Origin: Thermoplasmata archaeon
GTDB lineage: Archaea > Thermoplasmatota > E2 > DHVEG-1 > B8-G13
Length of the DNA: 14,276 nt
Direction of reading: 5' to 3'
Assembly (NCBI GenBank): GCA_021162485.1
Contig: JAGGYP010000063.1
Location: forward strand, 1-14,276
Shown piece after piece: positions 6,731 through 14,244 of the stretch; position 1 is the first letter of the stretch, and each line of letters begins with the position of its first letter. The notes beneath the pieces were generated by a model. The model was not told the origin of the DNA, did no database searches, and saw only the letters and a program-made list of their open reading frames with translations. The position numbers and the translations under genes are program-made.

Positions 6731-6740
6731 TATTTAAAAA
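6731..6740 (-). promoter_or_regulatory. TATA box for nop5, leaderless start
   Basis: TTTTTAAATA on the minus strand is centred about 28 bases before the Nop5 ATG at 6707, so transcription should begin at or next to the start codon. The absence of any purine-rich ribosome site agrees with a leaderless mRNA. Confidence 0.5.
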
Positions 6741-6789
6741 AACATCATTTCTTAAAAAATAAATCTTGCATATTTTGTAAATAAAAACA

Positions 6790-6797
6790 TTTTTATC
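6790..6797 (+). promoter_or_regulatory. TATA box for pyrD, leaderless start
   Basis: TTTTTATC is centred about 28 bases before the ATG at 6822. The transcript would start at or next to the start codon. The AAAGGT at 6804-6808 is 13 bases away, too far for a standard ribosome site. This promoter probably drives the whole pyrD to nitroreductase block. Confidence 0.5.
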
Positions 6798-6821
6798 AGG
6801 TTAAAGGTTTAGAAACTCTCA

Positions 6822-7757
6822 ATGAAGAACGATGAGATAGATACATCAACTAGATTATCAACTCTCGTTTTGAAAAATCCTTTCATGTTAGCATCTGGTA
6901 TAATGGACGAAGATGCTGGGAGCATGATAAGAATCGCTAAAAATGGCGCTGCGGCTATTATCACAAAATCCATAGGAACAAAACAAAGAGAAGGTTATGC
7001 AAATCCAACCATTGTAGAAGTTGATTGTGGTATAATAAACAGCATGGGACTCCCCAATCCTGGCATAGAAGCATATGGAGAAGAAATAAAGCTGGTAAAA
7101 AAGAAAACATCAATACCAATAATAGGAAGCATATTTGGCAGAGACGAGAAAGAGTTTTGTCTGCTAGCAAAAAAAATGGAAACATATGGAGCAGACGCAG
7201 TTGAGTTAAATCTTAGTTGCCCACATGCAAAGGGATATGGATTAGAAATAGGTTCAAATCCAGAAAAAGTTGGAAACATAGTTGCCAGCGTGAAATCATC
7301 TATCAGTATACCCCTTCTTGTGAAGCTCTCTCCAAATGTAACAGACATAGTAGAGATAGCAAAAACTGCAGAAAAAAATGGAGCTGATATAATAACTGCT
7401 GTTAACTCGGTTAAGGCAATGAAAATAGACATAGAAACTGGTTTACCTGTACTTTCAAACAAGATAGGAGGATACTCTGGGAGAGCAATAAAACCCATTG
7501 GTGTTAGATGCGTCTATGAGATAAGCAAAGAGGTTGATATCCCGGTAGTAGGAGTTGGTGGTATTTTAACTGCTGAGGATGCCATAGAATATTTTATGGC
7601 TGGTGCATCAGCAGTTCAGATAGGGTCAGCAGTCTATTATAGAGGAGTAGAAGTGTTTAAAAAACTAAACAATGAACTCAAAGAATGGATGAAAAGGCAT
7701 GGCTATAGAAAACTATTAGATATCATTGGCTTAGCACAAAAAAATAGAAGAGGGTGA
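6822..7757 (+). CDS. pyrD: dihydroorotate dehydrogenase, class 1B catalytic subunit
   Basis: This is the FMN-containing alpha-beta barrel that oxidises dihydroorotate to orotate, the fourth step of UMP synthesis. The catalytic base is cysteine, as in all class 1 enzymes: NLSCPHAKGYG with C133. Other barrel landmarks are NPFMLASGIMDEDAG (19-33), ITKSIG, INSMGLPNPG (72-81), VKLSPNVTDI with the substrate lysine, AVNSV, and the FMN phosphate loop VVGVGGILTAEDAIEYFMAG. The 311-residue length is normal. Pairing with pyrK just downstream identifies the NAD-linked class 1B heterotetramer rather than the fumarate-linked 1A or membrane-quinone class 2 form. Confidence 0.95.
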   Translation: MKNDEIDTSTRLSTLVLKNPFMLASGIMDEDAGSMIRIAKNGAAAIITKSIGTKQREGYANPTIVEVDCGIINSMGLPNPGIEAYGEEIKLVKKKTSIPIIGSIFGRDEKEFCLLAKKMETYGADAVELNLSCPHAKGYGLEIGSNPEKVGNIVASVKSSISIPLLVKLSPNVTDIVEIAKTAEKNGADIITAVNSVKAMKIDIETGLPVLSNKIGGYSGRAIKPIGVRCVYEISKEVDIPVVGVGGILTAEDAIEYFMAGASAVQIGSAVYYRGVEVFKKLNNELKEWMKRHGYRKLLDIIGLAQKNRRG

Positions 7758-7766
7758 CTATGAAGA

Positions 7767-8564
7767 TTGAAAAATGAGATCACCTGTCCAAGAATAGTTG
7801 AAATCAAAAATACAAAAATAGAAGCAAAAAATATTAAAACAATATTTTTTAATTTCCCTAGCAAAAATATCATCCCTGGACAGTTTCTGATGATATGGAT
7901 CCCTGGTTTAGATGAAATACCCATGAGCGTTTCTTATATAAGCGATAGAGAAATTGGTTTTACTTTTAGAAAAGTTGGCGAAGCCACTAGGGCGTTGTAT
8001 GATCTAAAAAAAAGGGATAAAATAGGTGTTAGAGGCCCTTATGGTAATGGTTTCACTATCAAGGGTGAAAAAATTCTGGTAGTAGGTGGTGGAACAGGTA
8101 TTGCTACCTTAGCCCCTTTAATAGAAAAAATTTTATCTACTAAAAAAAGAAGAGTTACAGTGATCTTTGGTGTAAAAACAAAGGATGAATTATTTTTCAC
8201 CAGAAGATTTAGAAACATTGATTTAAAAATTTCCACAGATGATGGATCTATAGGTTTTAAAGGAGTAGCATCTGAATTGGCTGAAAAAATAATCAATAAT
8301 GAGGATTTTGACCAAGTTATAACATGTGGACCTGAGAAAATGATGAAAAAAATAGTTGATATCTGTAACTCTCGCAAAATACCTGTTCAAGCATCCTTAG
8401 AAAGGTATATTAAATGTGGCATTGGATTGTGCGGGCAATGTTGCATTGGAGAGGGGTTAAGAGTTTGTAAAGATGGGCCGGTTTTCGAGGGAGATACACT
8501 TGCTAAAATACCTGAGTTTGGGTATTTTAAAAGAGATGCCTCTGGCAGAAAAATAAAGATTTGA
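7767..8564 (+). CDS. pyrK: dihydroorotate dehydrogenase B electron-transfer subunit
   Basis: PyrK carries FAD and one [2Fe-2S] cluster and passes electrons from PyrD's FMN to NAD+. The ferredoxin-reductase fold is visible: IPMSVSYIS (51-59) for flavin, RGPYGNGF (89-96), and the NAD-side glycine loop VVGGGTGIATLAP (105-117), then TCGPEKMMKK (186-195). The cluster ligands are C217, C222, C225 and C234, spaced C-x4-C-x2-C-x8-C within the ERYIKCGIGLCGQC segment; C226 is an extra cysteine. The start is TTG at 7767, with GGTGA (7753-7757) nine bases upstream overlapping the pyrD stop. The ATG at 7760 is out of frame and meets TGA after five codons. The next in-frame ATG, at residue 42, would delete the first strands of the fold. 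Length is 265 residues, normal for the family. Confidence 0.93.
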   Translation: MKNEITCPRIVEIKNTKIEAKNIKTIFFNFPSKNIIPGQFLMIWIPGLDEIPMSVSYISDREIGFTFRKVGEATRALYDLKKRDKIGVRGPYGNGFTIKGEKILVVGGGTGIATLAPLIEKILSTKKRRVTVIFGVKTKDELFFTRRFRNIDLKISTDDGSIGFKGVASELAEKIINNEDFDQVITCGPEKMMKKIVDICNSRKIPVQASLERYIKCGIGLCGQCCIGEGLRVCKDGPVFEGDTLAKIPEFGYFKRDASGRKIKI

Positions 8565-8592
8565 AAAACCATTAAATTTATGGGGAGAGAGT

Positions 8593-9018
8593 ATGAAATG
8601 GTGTACCAGAATAATTAGGTTGCATACGAAACATGAAAACGATATGGTTGATATAACCAATCAGGTTATGAAAATAGTTAGAGATTCAAACGTGAAAAAT
8701 GGTTTAGCATGCATATTTGTCAAGGGTTCCACTGGAGCTGTGACTACTATAGAATACGAGCCAGGTTTAAAACAAGATTTACCAGATGCTCTGGAGAGAA
8801 TAGCTCCAAAAAATGTTTATTATAAACATCATGAGACATGGCATGATGACAATGGTCATTCTCATGTACGTGCAAGCATACTTGGATGCAGTTTAACCTT
8901 ACCCATTGTAAACGGTACAATTCCACTAGGTACTTGGCAGCAAATAGTGTTCCTAGAACTGGATACAAGGTCAAGAAATAGAGAAATTTTTGTTCAAATC
9001 CTAGGTGAGGAGGAATGA
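8593..9018 (+). CDS. YjbQ/UPF0047-family protein
   Basis: A 141-residue single-domain protein of the YjbQ family, whose members form compact trimers with a histidine-rich pocket; some show weak thiamine-phosphate-synthase activity in vitro and the cellular role is unsettled. The family signature is complete: FVKGSTGAVTTIEYEPG (42-58) with E54, LPDALERIAP (63-72), ETWHDDNGHSHVRASILG (81-98) with H84, D86, N87, H89 and H91, and LGTWQQIVFLELDTRSRNRE (112-131). GGGGAGAGA just before the ATG at 8593 gives a good ribosome site. It follows pyrK by 28 bases and its last codons carry the ribosome site of the nitroreductase gene. No relation to pyrimidine synthesis is known. Confidence 0.92.
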   Translation: MKWCTRIIRLHTKHENDMVDITNQVMKIVRDSNVKNGLACIFVKGSTGAVTTIEYEPGLKQDLPDALERIAPKNVYYKHHETWHDDNGHSHVRASILGCSLTLPIVNGTIPLGTWQQIVFLELDTRSRNREIFVQILGEEE

Positions 9019-9025
9019 ATTTGTA

Positions 9026-9520
9026 ATGGATGTGATAGAGGCCATAAGAAAAAGAAGGAGTATAAGAAAATACAAAAACAAGGAAATCGAAGAGGAAAAA
9101 TTGAACCTACTATTAGAGGCAGCTAGATTAGCTCCATCTGCTAAAAACAGGCAAAACTGGATATTTGTAATTGTTAAAGATAAGACTGTTAAAAAACAAC
9201 TAGTTCCAGCTTGTAAAAACCAAGAATTTGTTGGAGAAGCATCTGTTGTTATAGCTGGCATAGCAGATCCAAGCATTAGCAGATGGTATAAGATAGACAT
9301 GGGTATAGTTTTTGAACATATTGCACTGGAGGCAGTAGAGTTAGGTCTCGGTACCTGCTGGATTGGAGCGTTTTATGAGGATCAGGTGAAAAAAGTACTA
9401 AATGTTCCAGATAACTTAGAAGTAGTTGTATTAATGACCATAGGTTATCCTGCAGAGGAACCAGAGGAGAGACCAAGGAAAAAAATAGAGGAAATAGTGA
9501 GATATGAAAAATTTGCTTAG
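9026..9520 (+). CDS. nitroreductase-family FMN oxidoreductase
   Basis: A 164-residue member of the nitroreductase fold, which binds FMN and uses NAD(P)H to reduce nitro compounds, quinones or flavins; the physiological substrate is rarely known. Visible features are the N-terminal phosphate-binding arginines RKRRSIRKY (8-16), the APSAKNRQNW flavin segment (36-45), a hydrophobic strand ASVVIAGIADP, and the GLGTCWIGAF loop (107-116) preceded by an HIALEAVELG helix. The short length fits the compact archaeal and clostridial subgroup. The frame opens at GTG 9005, inside yjbQ, but the family start MDVIEAIRKRRS is at ATG 9026; GGAGG (9009-9013) lies 12 bases upstream. Its TAG overlaps the convergent lipoprotein stop. 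Confidence 0.9.
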   Translation: MDVIEAIRKRRSIRKYKNKEIEEEKLNLLLEAARLAPSAKNRQNWIFVIVKDKTVKKQLVPACKNQEFVGEASVVIAGIADPSISRWYKIDMGIVFEHIALEAVELGLGTCWIGAFYEDQVKKVLNVPDNLEVVVLMTIGYPAEEPEERPRKKIEEIVRYEKFA

Positions 9521-10365
9521 GTCAAATCAAAATAGATATTACTAGCTTTTTCTCCACCATATATTATTTTAATTGAGCTTCTAACTGAAAAACCTTTCAC
9601 CACTATTTTTATTCCATATAAAATGTTTTCGGAAAACGTCCCGCTTAGGGTGTATGTTACACTAGTTTTACCAATGTTTCCCAGAAGACTTCCTACTGAG
9701 TTTAGAGATGCTATTTCAGTATCATTTTCACCCAATGCGATAACAGATAATCCTGATAACATTGAAAAACGCGTTTTTTCCATATAGATTGTTACATTCC
9801 AGGTGCAGGTTGGTATAACTATGGGGTTATCTAATCTATAAATTATCTCAATTTTTGGTCTTATCAAACCTAAATTAGCTTTTATAGCTGTGCTACCCTC
9901 GGATGGTTTATCCATGCTCAAAGAACCCTCTAAGAGATAGAAAACATAACTTTTTGGCATCAAACTTATTGAAAATGTTAACCAGTCGAATGCTCCCTTG
10001 TCATCTTCAACAGTTAATGTAACAGGTACAAATAGTGGATACTCCGGTGCCATCATATCCTTTGGATTGTAAACATGTTTCACAACCTCACCCTGAGCTG
10101 TGGAACCATCTCCAAAATCCCAATAATAAGATACTATAGTTCCATCGGGGTCATAACTCTTAGAAGCATCAAATGTTATCTCGTCACCAATATATGCCTG
10201 CTCTGGTGCATCTATCGCTACTACAGGTTTATCATTTTTTATAATATTCTTATACTCCTCATTATTATGTTTTGGACCACCTAGGCAACCAGATAAAACT
10301 GTGACCATTAGAATAAATATTGATAACAAAGACACTATCTTTTTATCTATAATCATATGATGCAT
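9517..10365 (-). CDS. PKD-domain lipoprotein
   Basis: A predicted cell-surface lipoprotein. From the ATG at 10365, a short basic region (DKK, 7-9) is followed by a hydrophobic helix and the lipobox VLSGC, with C27 as the lipidated residue, then GG. After a charged linker comes one PKD domain at about 46-135, marked by FDASKSYDPDG and YYWDFGDGS and ending TLTVEDDKGAFDW; PKD domains are beta-sandwiches that present or bind surface proteins and polysaccharides. The remaining 140 or so residues are beta-rich with no recognised family. The frame can extend to ATG 10410 (297 residues), but a TATA box lies inside that extension and the signal peptide reads better from 10365; ATG 10356 is also possible. 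Length from the chosen start is 282 residues. Confidence 0.8.
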   Translation of the reverse strand: MHHMIIDKKIVSLLSIFILMVTVLSGCLGGPKHNNEEYKNIIKNDKPVVAIDAPEQAYIGDEITFDASKSYDPDGTIVSYYWDFGDGSTAQGEVVKHVYNPKDMMAPEYPLFVPVTLTVEDDKGAFDWLTFSISLMPKSYVFYLLEGSLSMDKPSEGSTAIKANLGLIRPKIEIIYRLDNPIVIPTCTWNVTIYMEKTRFSMLSGLSVIALGENDTEIASLNSVGSLLGNIGKTSVTYTLSGTFSENILYGIKIVVKGFSVRSSIKIIYGGEKASNIYFDLT

Positions 10366-10390
10366 CAATAGATAATTTATATAACATAGT

Positions 10391-10397
10391 ATATAAA
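10391..10397 (-). promoter_or_regulatory. TATA box for the PKD lipoprotein
   Basis: TTTATAT on the minus strand is centred 29 bases before the ATG at 10365, so transcription would begin next to that codon. It sits inside the longer reading frame from 10410, which argues against the longer start. A second TTATATAAAT follows at 10375-10384 and could serve a start at 10356. Confidence 0.45.
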
Positions 10398-10418
10398 TTT
10401 TTGTGGACATTCCTTATC

Positions 10419-10432
10419 AAAAAAACAAAAAA
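10419..10432 (-). terminator. T-tract, possible archaeal terminator of the 61-residue gene
   Basis: Read on the minus strand this is T6-G-T7, between the stop at 10474 and the lipoprotein promoter. Archaeal RNA polymerase can stop at such U-tracts without a hairpin. No stem precedes it. Confidence 0.4.
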
Positions 10433-10473
10433 TATAAACTAAATAGCTAAAAAATAAAAGGAGAAGGATGTGT

Positions 10474-10659
10474 TTATCTCTTTCTTAGATATGGTAAGCC
10501 TGTTCTCTTATTTATCTCTACCTTGTAACCATTTGGTAGGTCACAAGGTGTTCCACTCTTAGGTGTTCTCCTGCTGAAGAAATATATAGTCTGCATTTTT
10601 CCGCCTTTTAACTTAACATCCCTCTTATACAGAGTCCAATCCCCATGCTTATATGCCAT
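10474..10659 (-). CDS. 61-residue conserved-looking basic small protein
   Basis: A compact basic protein with two apparent parts: a beta-like N-terminal half (YKHGDWTLYKRD, then KMQTIYFFSRRTPKSGTPCD) and a closing NKRTGLPYLRKR. The pattern of YFFS followed by SGTPCDLP, GY and NKRTGLPYL recalls small uncharacterised proteins found in archaea and some bacteria; I rely on memory for this. There is one cysteine and no metal-binding cluster. The frame opens at GTG 10668, but GAGGTGA lies five bases before the ATG at 10659, which decides the start. A TTTAAAT TATA box (10698-10704) fits a start near 10675. It lies alone between radA and the lipoprotein. The basic charge would suit nucleic-acid or ribosome binding, but that is a guess. 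Confidence 0.8.
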   Translation of the reverse strand: MAYKHGDWTLYKRDVKLKGGKMQTIYFFSRRTPKSGTPCDLPNGYKVEINKRTGLPYLRKR

Positions 10660-10725
10660 ACTACTCACCTCTCATATAAGGTATACATATCTTAAGATTT
10701 AAATCTTTCCTTATTTTCTTCTATA

Positions 10726-11667
10726 CTAGTCTCTTATACCCTCTCTTTTTACCGAGAAAACAGCTTCTCCCTCAGGTAGATGAGGAGAATCTATCAACCT
10801 AGCTATTCTTTTGTCGCCCTTGCTTTTACGCAAATAGATTCTAAAAGTAGCGGTGTGACCTACAATATGACCTCCTATTGGCCTAGTAGGGTCGCCAAAT
10901 AACACATCTGGCTTGGCAGAAACCTGATTTGTTACACATACAACACCATTATACAGGTTCGCCCATCTCAGTAAATCATGCATATGCCTATTTATTTTCT
11001 GCTGCCTATTTGCCAAGGCGCCTCTACCAAGATACTCTGCTCTGAAATGAGCTGTCAGAGAATCAACCACTAATAATCTAGCAGGGATCTCTTTTGAGAG
11101 TTCCATAGCTTTTTCAACAAGTAGCATTTGATGGCTAGAATTATATGCTCTAGCAACATGTATATTTTTAAGCGTCTCATCAGGATCTATATCAAAAGCC
11201 TCTGCCATCTCAACTATTCTCTCTGGTCTAAAAGTGTTTTCTGTATCAATATAGATGGCATGGCCCTCTAAGCCTCCTTTATCTTTTGGAAGTTGAACTG
11301 TTACACACAATTGATGAGCAATCTGTGTTTTCCCACTACCATATTCACCAAAAAGCTCTGTTATACCCTGGGTTTCAAAGCCACCACCGAGAAGTTCATC
11401 CAGGGATTTGGAACCACTTGTTAACTTACCAATTTTTATTCTTTTTTCTAATAAAACATTGCCAGTTTCAAATTTACCAACATCAGCTACATTCCTAGCT
11501 GCTTGTATTATTTTTGCTGCAGTAGACTCTCCAATATCTGCAACATCAGCGAGTTCCATGGGAGAAGCAACTGCTATGCTTAATATAGTGTCAAAACCAG
11601 CATTTCTGAGTTTCTCAGCTATAGCAGGTCCTACGCCAGGTAAATTTTCTATCTCATTCTTAGCCAT
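10726..11667 (-). CDS. radA: DNA repair and recombination protein RadA
   Basis: RadA is the archaeal RecA/Rad51 recombinase, an ATP-driven filament on single-stranded DNA that performs strand exchange. The N-terminal helix-hairpin-helix domain is clear ([17 protein letters not shown], 9-25), followed by the polymerisation motif around KFETG (65-69, F66). The core has Walker A GEYGSGKT (107-114), [14 protein letters not shown], Walker B LLVVDS, the L1/L2 region near [20 protein letters not shown] and [10 protein letters not shown], and the conserved [20 protein letters not shown] and [11 protein letters not shown] tail. No intein interrupts it. The frame reaches TTG 11682, but GGGAGG (11675-11680) falls inside that extension and seven bases before the ATG at 11667, so the shorter 313-residue form is right. 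A separate TATA box suggests its own promoter as well as possible readthrough from RPA. It ends in TAG. Confidence 0.97.
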   Translation of the reverse strand: MAKNEIENLPGVGPAIAEKLRNAGFDTILSIAVASPMELADVADIGESTAAKIIQAARNVADVGKFETGNVLLEKRIKIGKLTSGSKSLDELLGGGFETQGITELFGEYGSGKTQIAHQLCVTVQLPKDKGGLEGHAIYIDTENTFRPERIVEMAEAFDIDPDETLKNIHVARAYNSSHQMLLVEKAMELSKEIPARLLVVDSLTAHFRAEYLGRGALANRQQKINRHMHDLLRWANLYNGVVCVTNQVSAKPDVLFGDPTRPIGGHIVGHTATFRIYLRKSKGDKRIARLIDSPHLPEGEAVFSVKREGIRD

Positions 11668-11674
11668 CAATTTG

Positions 11675-11680
11675 CCTCCC
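11675..11680 (-). promoter_or_regulatory. Shine-Dalgarno site of radA
   Basis: GGGAGG on the minus strand, seven bases before the ATG at 11667. It rules out the longer reading of RadA from TTG 11682, which would begin two bases upstream of this site. Confidence 0.65.
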
Positions 11681-11700
11681 AAATCTGTTATGGAGTAACA

Positions 11701-11710
11701 TATTTATAAA
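11701..11710 (-). promoter_or_regulatory. TATA box of radA
   Basis: TTTATAAATA on the minus strand in the short RPA-radA gap predicts a transcript start near 11680, giving a leader of about 13 bases that just includes the ribosome site. It suggests that radA can be transcribed apart from RPA. Confidence 0.55.
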
Positions 11711-11718
11711 GAGTATGG

Positions 11719-12498
11719 TCAGGTCTTTAACACTACACTATTTGATGTGACATGAAATTCTTTTTCACCACGGTTATATCTAATGTTTACCTTCTTAACA
11801 AGTATTTTATCTCCAATTTTGAAATTCTGAATTTCTTTAACCTTTTCATCCCACAAGGTTAATTTTATTTCCTCCCCAGCAGTGTTTCTAACTCTAATAT
11901 TTGTGACAAACCCAAATTCCCCATTGTCTCTAAAAAATGCTTTTGTAGGCTTAATTTCAACTATTTCACCTTTTATATCATTGGGTTCTTCTTTCATGCC
12001 CTCTTTTGTTATTATCTCAGGTGCATCTTCAGGGTCGACTTCTATTGAGCCCCATCTACCCACGTTGACCTCTAAAAAACCATTTCTGCTGGTCTTGGTA
12101 TAACCATTTATCACCTTTACTATGCTTCCCACTCTAATAACTCCATTTTCAACTAGTTCAACATCTTCATCCCAAAGAACAAGTCTACATTTACCAGTGT
12201 TGTCTGATATATCAATATTTACCACCTTACCAACTTTGTTCTCTCTTTCAAAAGTTTTTGGTGAATAAATTTTTTCGACTTTTCCAAATATTGTACAGTC
12301 CATATCTGCTTTTAATTCTGCTATGCCTAAAATATGTTGTTTGTTTCTACCAATTTTATCAACTATTAGCAAGGCAGCGGCGTCTTCATCAATTAAATTA
12401 CCATATCTCTCGACTAACTCTTTAATTTCTCTTTCAAAATCTTCTTTGCTCTTTATATCCTTGATCAACTCATAGAGCTCTTCTTTGTTTCTGTACAT
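11719..12498 (-). CDS. rpa: replication protein A, two-OB-fold archaeal type
   Basis: This protein coats and protects single-stranded DNA during replication and repair. Residues 1-58 form the helical N-terminal region usual in archaeal RPAs, with RYGNLIDEDAAALLIVDKIG (31-50). Two OB folds follow: about 60-150, with DISDNTGKCRLVLWDED (96-112), and about 172-257, with VRNTAGEEIKLTLWDEK (203-219). There is no C-terminal zinc finger, unlike longer archaeal RPAs, so it probably acts as a homo-oligomer or with a partner elsewhere. The ATG at 12498 has no strong ribosome site; a TTAAAATA near 12530 could drive an almost leaderless transcript. radA follows 51 bases downstream in the same direction, in keeping with their joint role in recombination. 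Confidence 0.92.
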   Translation of the reverse strand: MYRNKEELYELIKDIKSKEDFEREIKELVERYGNLIDEDAAALLIVDKIGRNKQHILGIAELKADMDCTIFGKVEKIYSPKTFERENKVGKVVNIDISDNTGKCRLVLWDEDVELVENGVIRVGSIVKVINGYTKTSRNGFLEVNVGRWGSIEVDPEDAPEIITKEGMKEEPNDIKGEIVEIKPTKAFFRDNGEFGFVTNIRVRNTAGEEIKLTLWDEKVKEIQNFKIGDKILVKKVNIRYNRGEKEFHVTSNSVVLKT

Positions 12499-12544
12499 CT
12501 AAAAAAATGAAACAAGTTAGGAGTATTTTAATGCTGTCATGTTT

Positions 12545-13855
12545 TTATTCAATTTTTCTCATGACTAGACCGGACAACATTTTTGGTAAAAAGTAGGTAG
12601 ATTTTTGCGGCATATGCTCTCCCGCATTTGCTACATCTCTTAACTCCTCTATCTTCGTAGCATTCATCAAAAAGGAATAGTCGAATTTACCCTCAGCTAC
12701 TAGTTTTATAGCTTCTACATTGTCTCGGGTATATTTAACATGCTCTTCGATATTAGTTTCGTTTATTCCCATGACTGGTTCTAGTATTATCTTATGGAGA
12801 ATTGTAACATCAAGTTTTCTTAATGTTTTGGAATAATTGGGCATCATCTTATCTAATATATTCTCATTTTTCAATGTGAAAATATAATATTTGTCCCCAC
12901 CAGTATAGAGAGCAAACTTGTGTTCCCTATCTTTTGGTTCTAATGCTTTGATAATCTCCTTACTTTGTCCTTCGTAATCTCTACTGATCAATGTTTTTTC
13001 TTCTACTTCAAAATATTTTTCAACTCCTTTGAGTATCGCCTCTAGGCTTATGTTCCTCTTTATTAACCTATGTGTGGGTAAAATAGCAAGACCCTTATCA
13101 AACATGTTCGCTATGACAACCATCATATAGTTGAAAGGTGCATTTTCATCTCTGTTACCTGTTTTTTCACGTATTTCATTAGCAAAATCTATGGCTGTTT
13201 GGTATCTATGGTGACCATCAGCAATAAAAAGTATTTTATCTTTCATCCAACTCTGAAGAAATGAGATTAGTTTCTCATCATTTACCTCCCATAGTCTATG
13301 TTTAAAACCATCGTAACCAATTACATCTATAGCTGGTTCTGTGTTCAAAATATAATTATCTATTTCCTTCATTACCTTGTCTTTCTCATCAACATACAAT
13401 AGTTCAATTGGCTCTAGATTTGCATAGGTTGTTCTCATTAAATTCAACCTATCAGCTTTTGGTTTTGACAATGTTTTTTCATGAGCCTTAACCTGTTTAT
13501 AATCGGGATCTAGTTTAAGCAGTACAAAAAAACCATTGAATCTCCTTTTGACGCCTTTGATCTCGTAATCAATTTTATAAGGGTAGATTGCTGGTTTCTC
13601 AGATTTTATAAGCACTCCTTTTTCCAGCCATTCTTTTAAAAACTTCGCAGCACGAGTGTATCTGTTATTTTCACTTGTGTCATCTGGATACTCTTTACCC
13701 AAAATTAATCTAACAATATTGTACGGGTGTTTCTCATACAGTTTATGCTGCATTTCCTTAGATATGATATCATATGGTGGCGACATTACATCATCAAGAT
13801 TATCTATCTTTTCCCTATTGTAGTATATACCCTTAAATGGAGCTATCTCGACCAT
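12545..13855 (-). CDS. DUF1015 family protein (COG4198)
   Basis: A 436-residue soluble protein of the DUF1015 family, widespread in archaea and bacteria and without an established function. The hallmark segments are all present: IAPFKGIYYN (4-13), VMSPPYDIIS (23-32), HPYNIVRLILG (43-53), HEKTLSKPKADRLNLM (125-140), IADGHHRYQTAIDFA (211-225, with H215 and H216), and near the C-terminus MPQKSTYFLPKMLSG. The invariant HHRY and KSTYF segments look like active-site material. The length is normal. The ATG at 13855 has GGGAG about seven bases upstream. It lies 46 bases before RPA in the same direction and may share a transcript with it, so a link to DNA metabolism is conceivable but only by position. 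Confidence 0.92.
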   Translation of the reverse strand: MVEIAPFKGIYYNREKIDNLDDVMSPPYDIISKEMQHKLYEKHPYNIVRLILGKEYPDDTSENNRYTRAAKFLKEWLEKGVLIKSEKPAIYPYKIDYEIKGVKRRFNGFFVLLKLDPDYKQVKAHEKTLSKPKADRLNLMRTTYANLEPIELLYVDEKDKVMKEIDNYILNTEPAIDVIGYDGFKHRLWEVNDEKLISFLQSWMKDKILFIADGHHRYQTAIDFANEIREKTGNRDENAPFNYMMVVIANMFDKGLAILPTHRLIKRNISLEAILKGVEKYFEVEEKTLISRDYEGQSKEIIKALEPKDREHKFALYTGGDKYYIFTLKNENILDKMMPNYSKTLRKLDVTILHKIILEPVMGINETNIEEHVKYTRDNVEAIKLVAEGKFDYSFLMNATKIEELRDVANAGEHMPQKSTYFLPKMLSGLVMRKIE

Positions 13856-13923
13856 TTTAATCTCCCTCTCTTAGAAAATCATTTAATATGAGAGAATTGT
13901 ATCTAAAACATTATTAAAAACCT

Positions 13924-14244
13924 TTACTTTTTAACTAATGAGGTTATTTCACCTTCTATCAAATTTAAAATTTCTCTCTGATCACCTGGATAGTATTTCT
14001 CGAGGTTTTTCCTGTATTTCTCCAGGTTATTTAAAAAACTGTTTAGGCTTTCTACATTTACTCCTTTGAAATAAACTCTTGCGCCAGGCTTTCTCATCAT
14101 GTCAAAATGTTTAGACAAAAATTTATATGCTTTGCCACCTGCAGCGATTACTATATCATGTCTCTTTTTAAGATAATCCACTAGTATCCTAGTTCCTATA
14201 GCATGACCTAAACCTTCGCCGCATACACCATATAATATTCTCAT
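13924..14244 (-). pseudogene. truncated MurG-like (GT28/COG1819-type) glycosyltransferase, N-terminal domain only
   Basis: The first 60 residues match the N-terminal Rossmann domain of archaeal MurG-like glycosyltransferases: MRILYGVCGEGLGHAIGTRI with the GxGLGH acceptor-side loop, a LVDYLKKRHDIVIAAGGKAY strand and helix, and KHFD. Complete relatives are about 350 residues long, with a C-terminal nucleotide-sugar domain. Here the frame stops at TAA 13924-13926 after 106 residues, close to where relatives have an FKPD-type motif, and the next 68 bases to the DUF1015 start are AT-rich with no continuation in any frame that I can see. It is therefore either a deletion remnant or a free-standing N-terminal domain. 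The ATG at 14244 lacks a close ribosome site (AAGGGA is about 14 bases away). Confidence 0.6.

Noticed and set aside
6064..6762. Plus-strand ORFs of 97 and 124 codons opposite nop5
   Set aside because: They are antisense to the well-supported Nop5 gene and give serine and phenylalanine-rich translations typical of reverse frames.
6961..7498. Minus-strand ORFs of 74 and 167 codons opposite pyrD
   Set aside because: They are reverse-strand shadows of pyrD, which carries all the expected active-site motifs.
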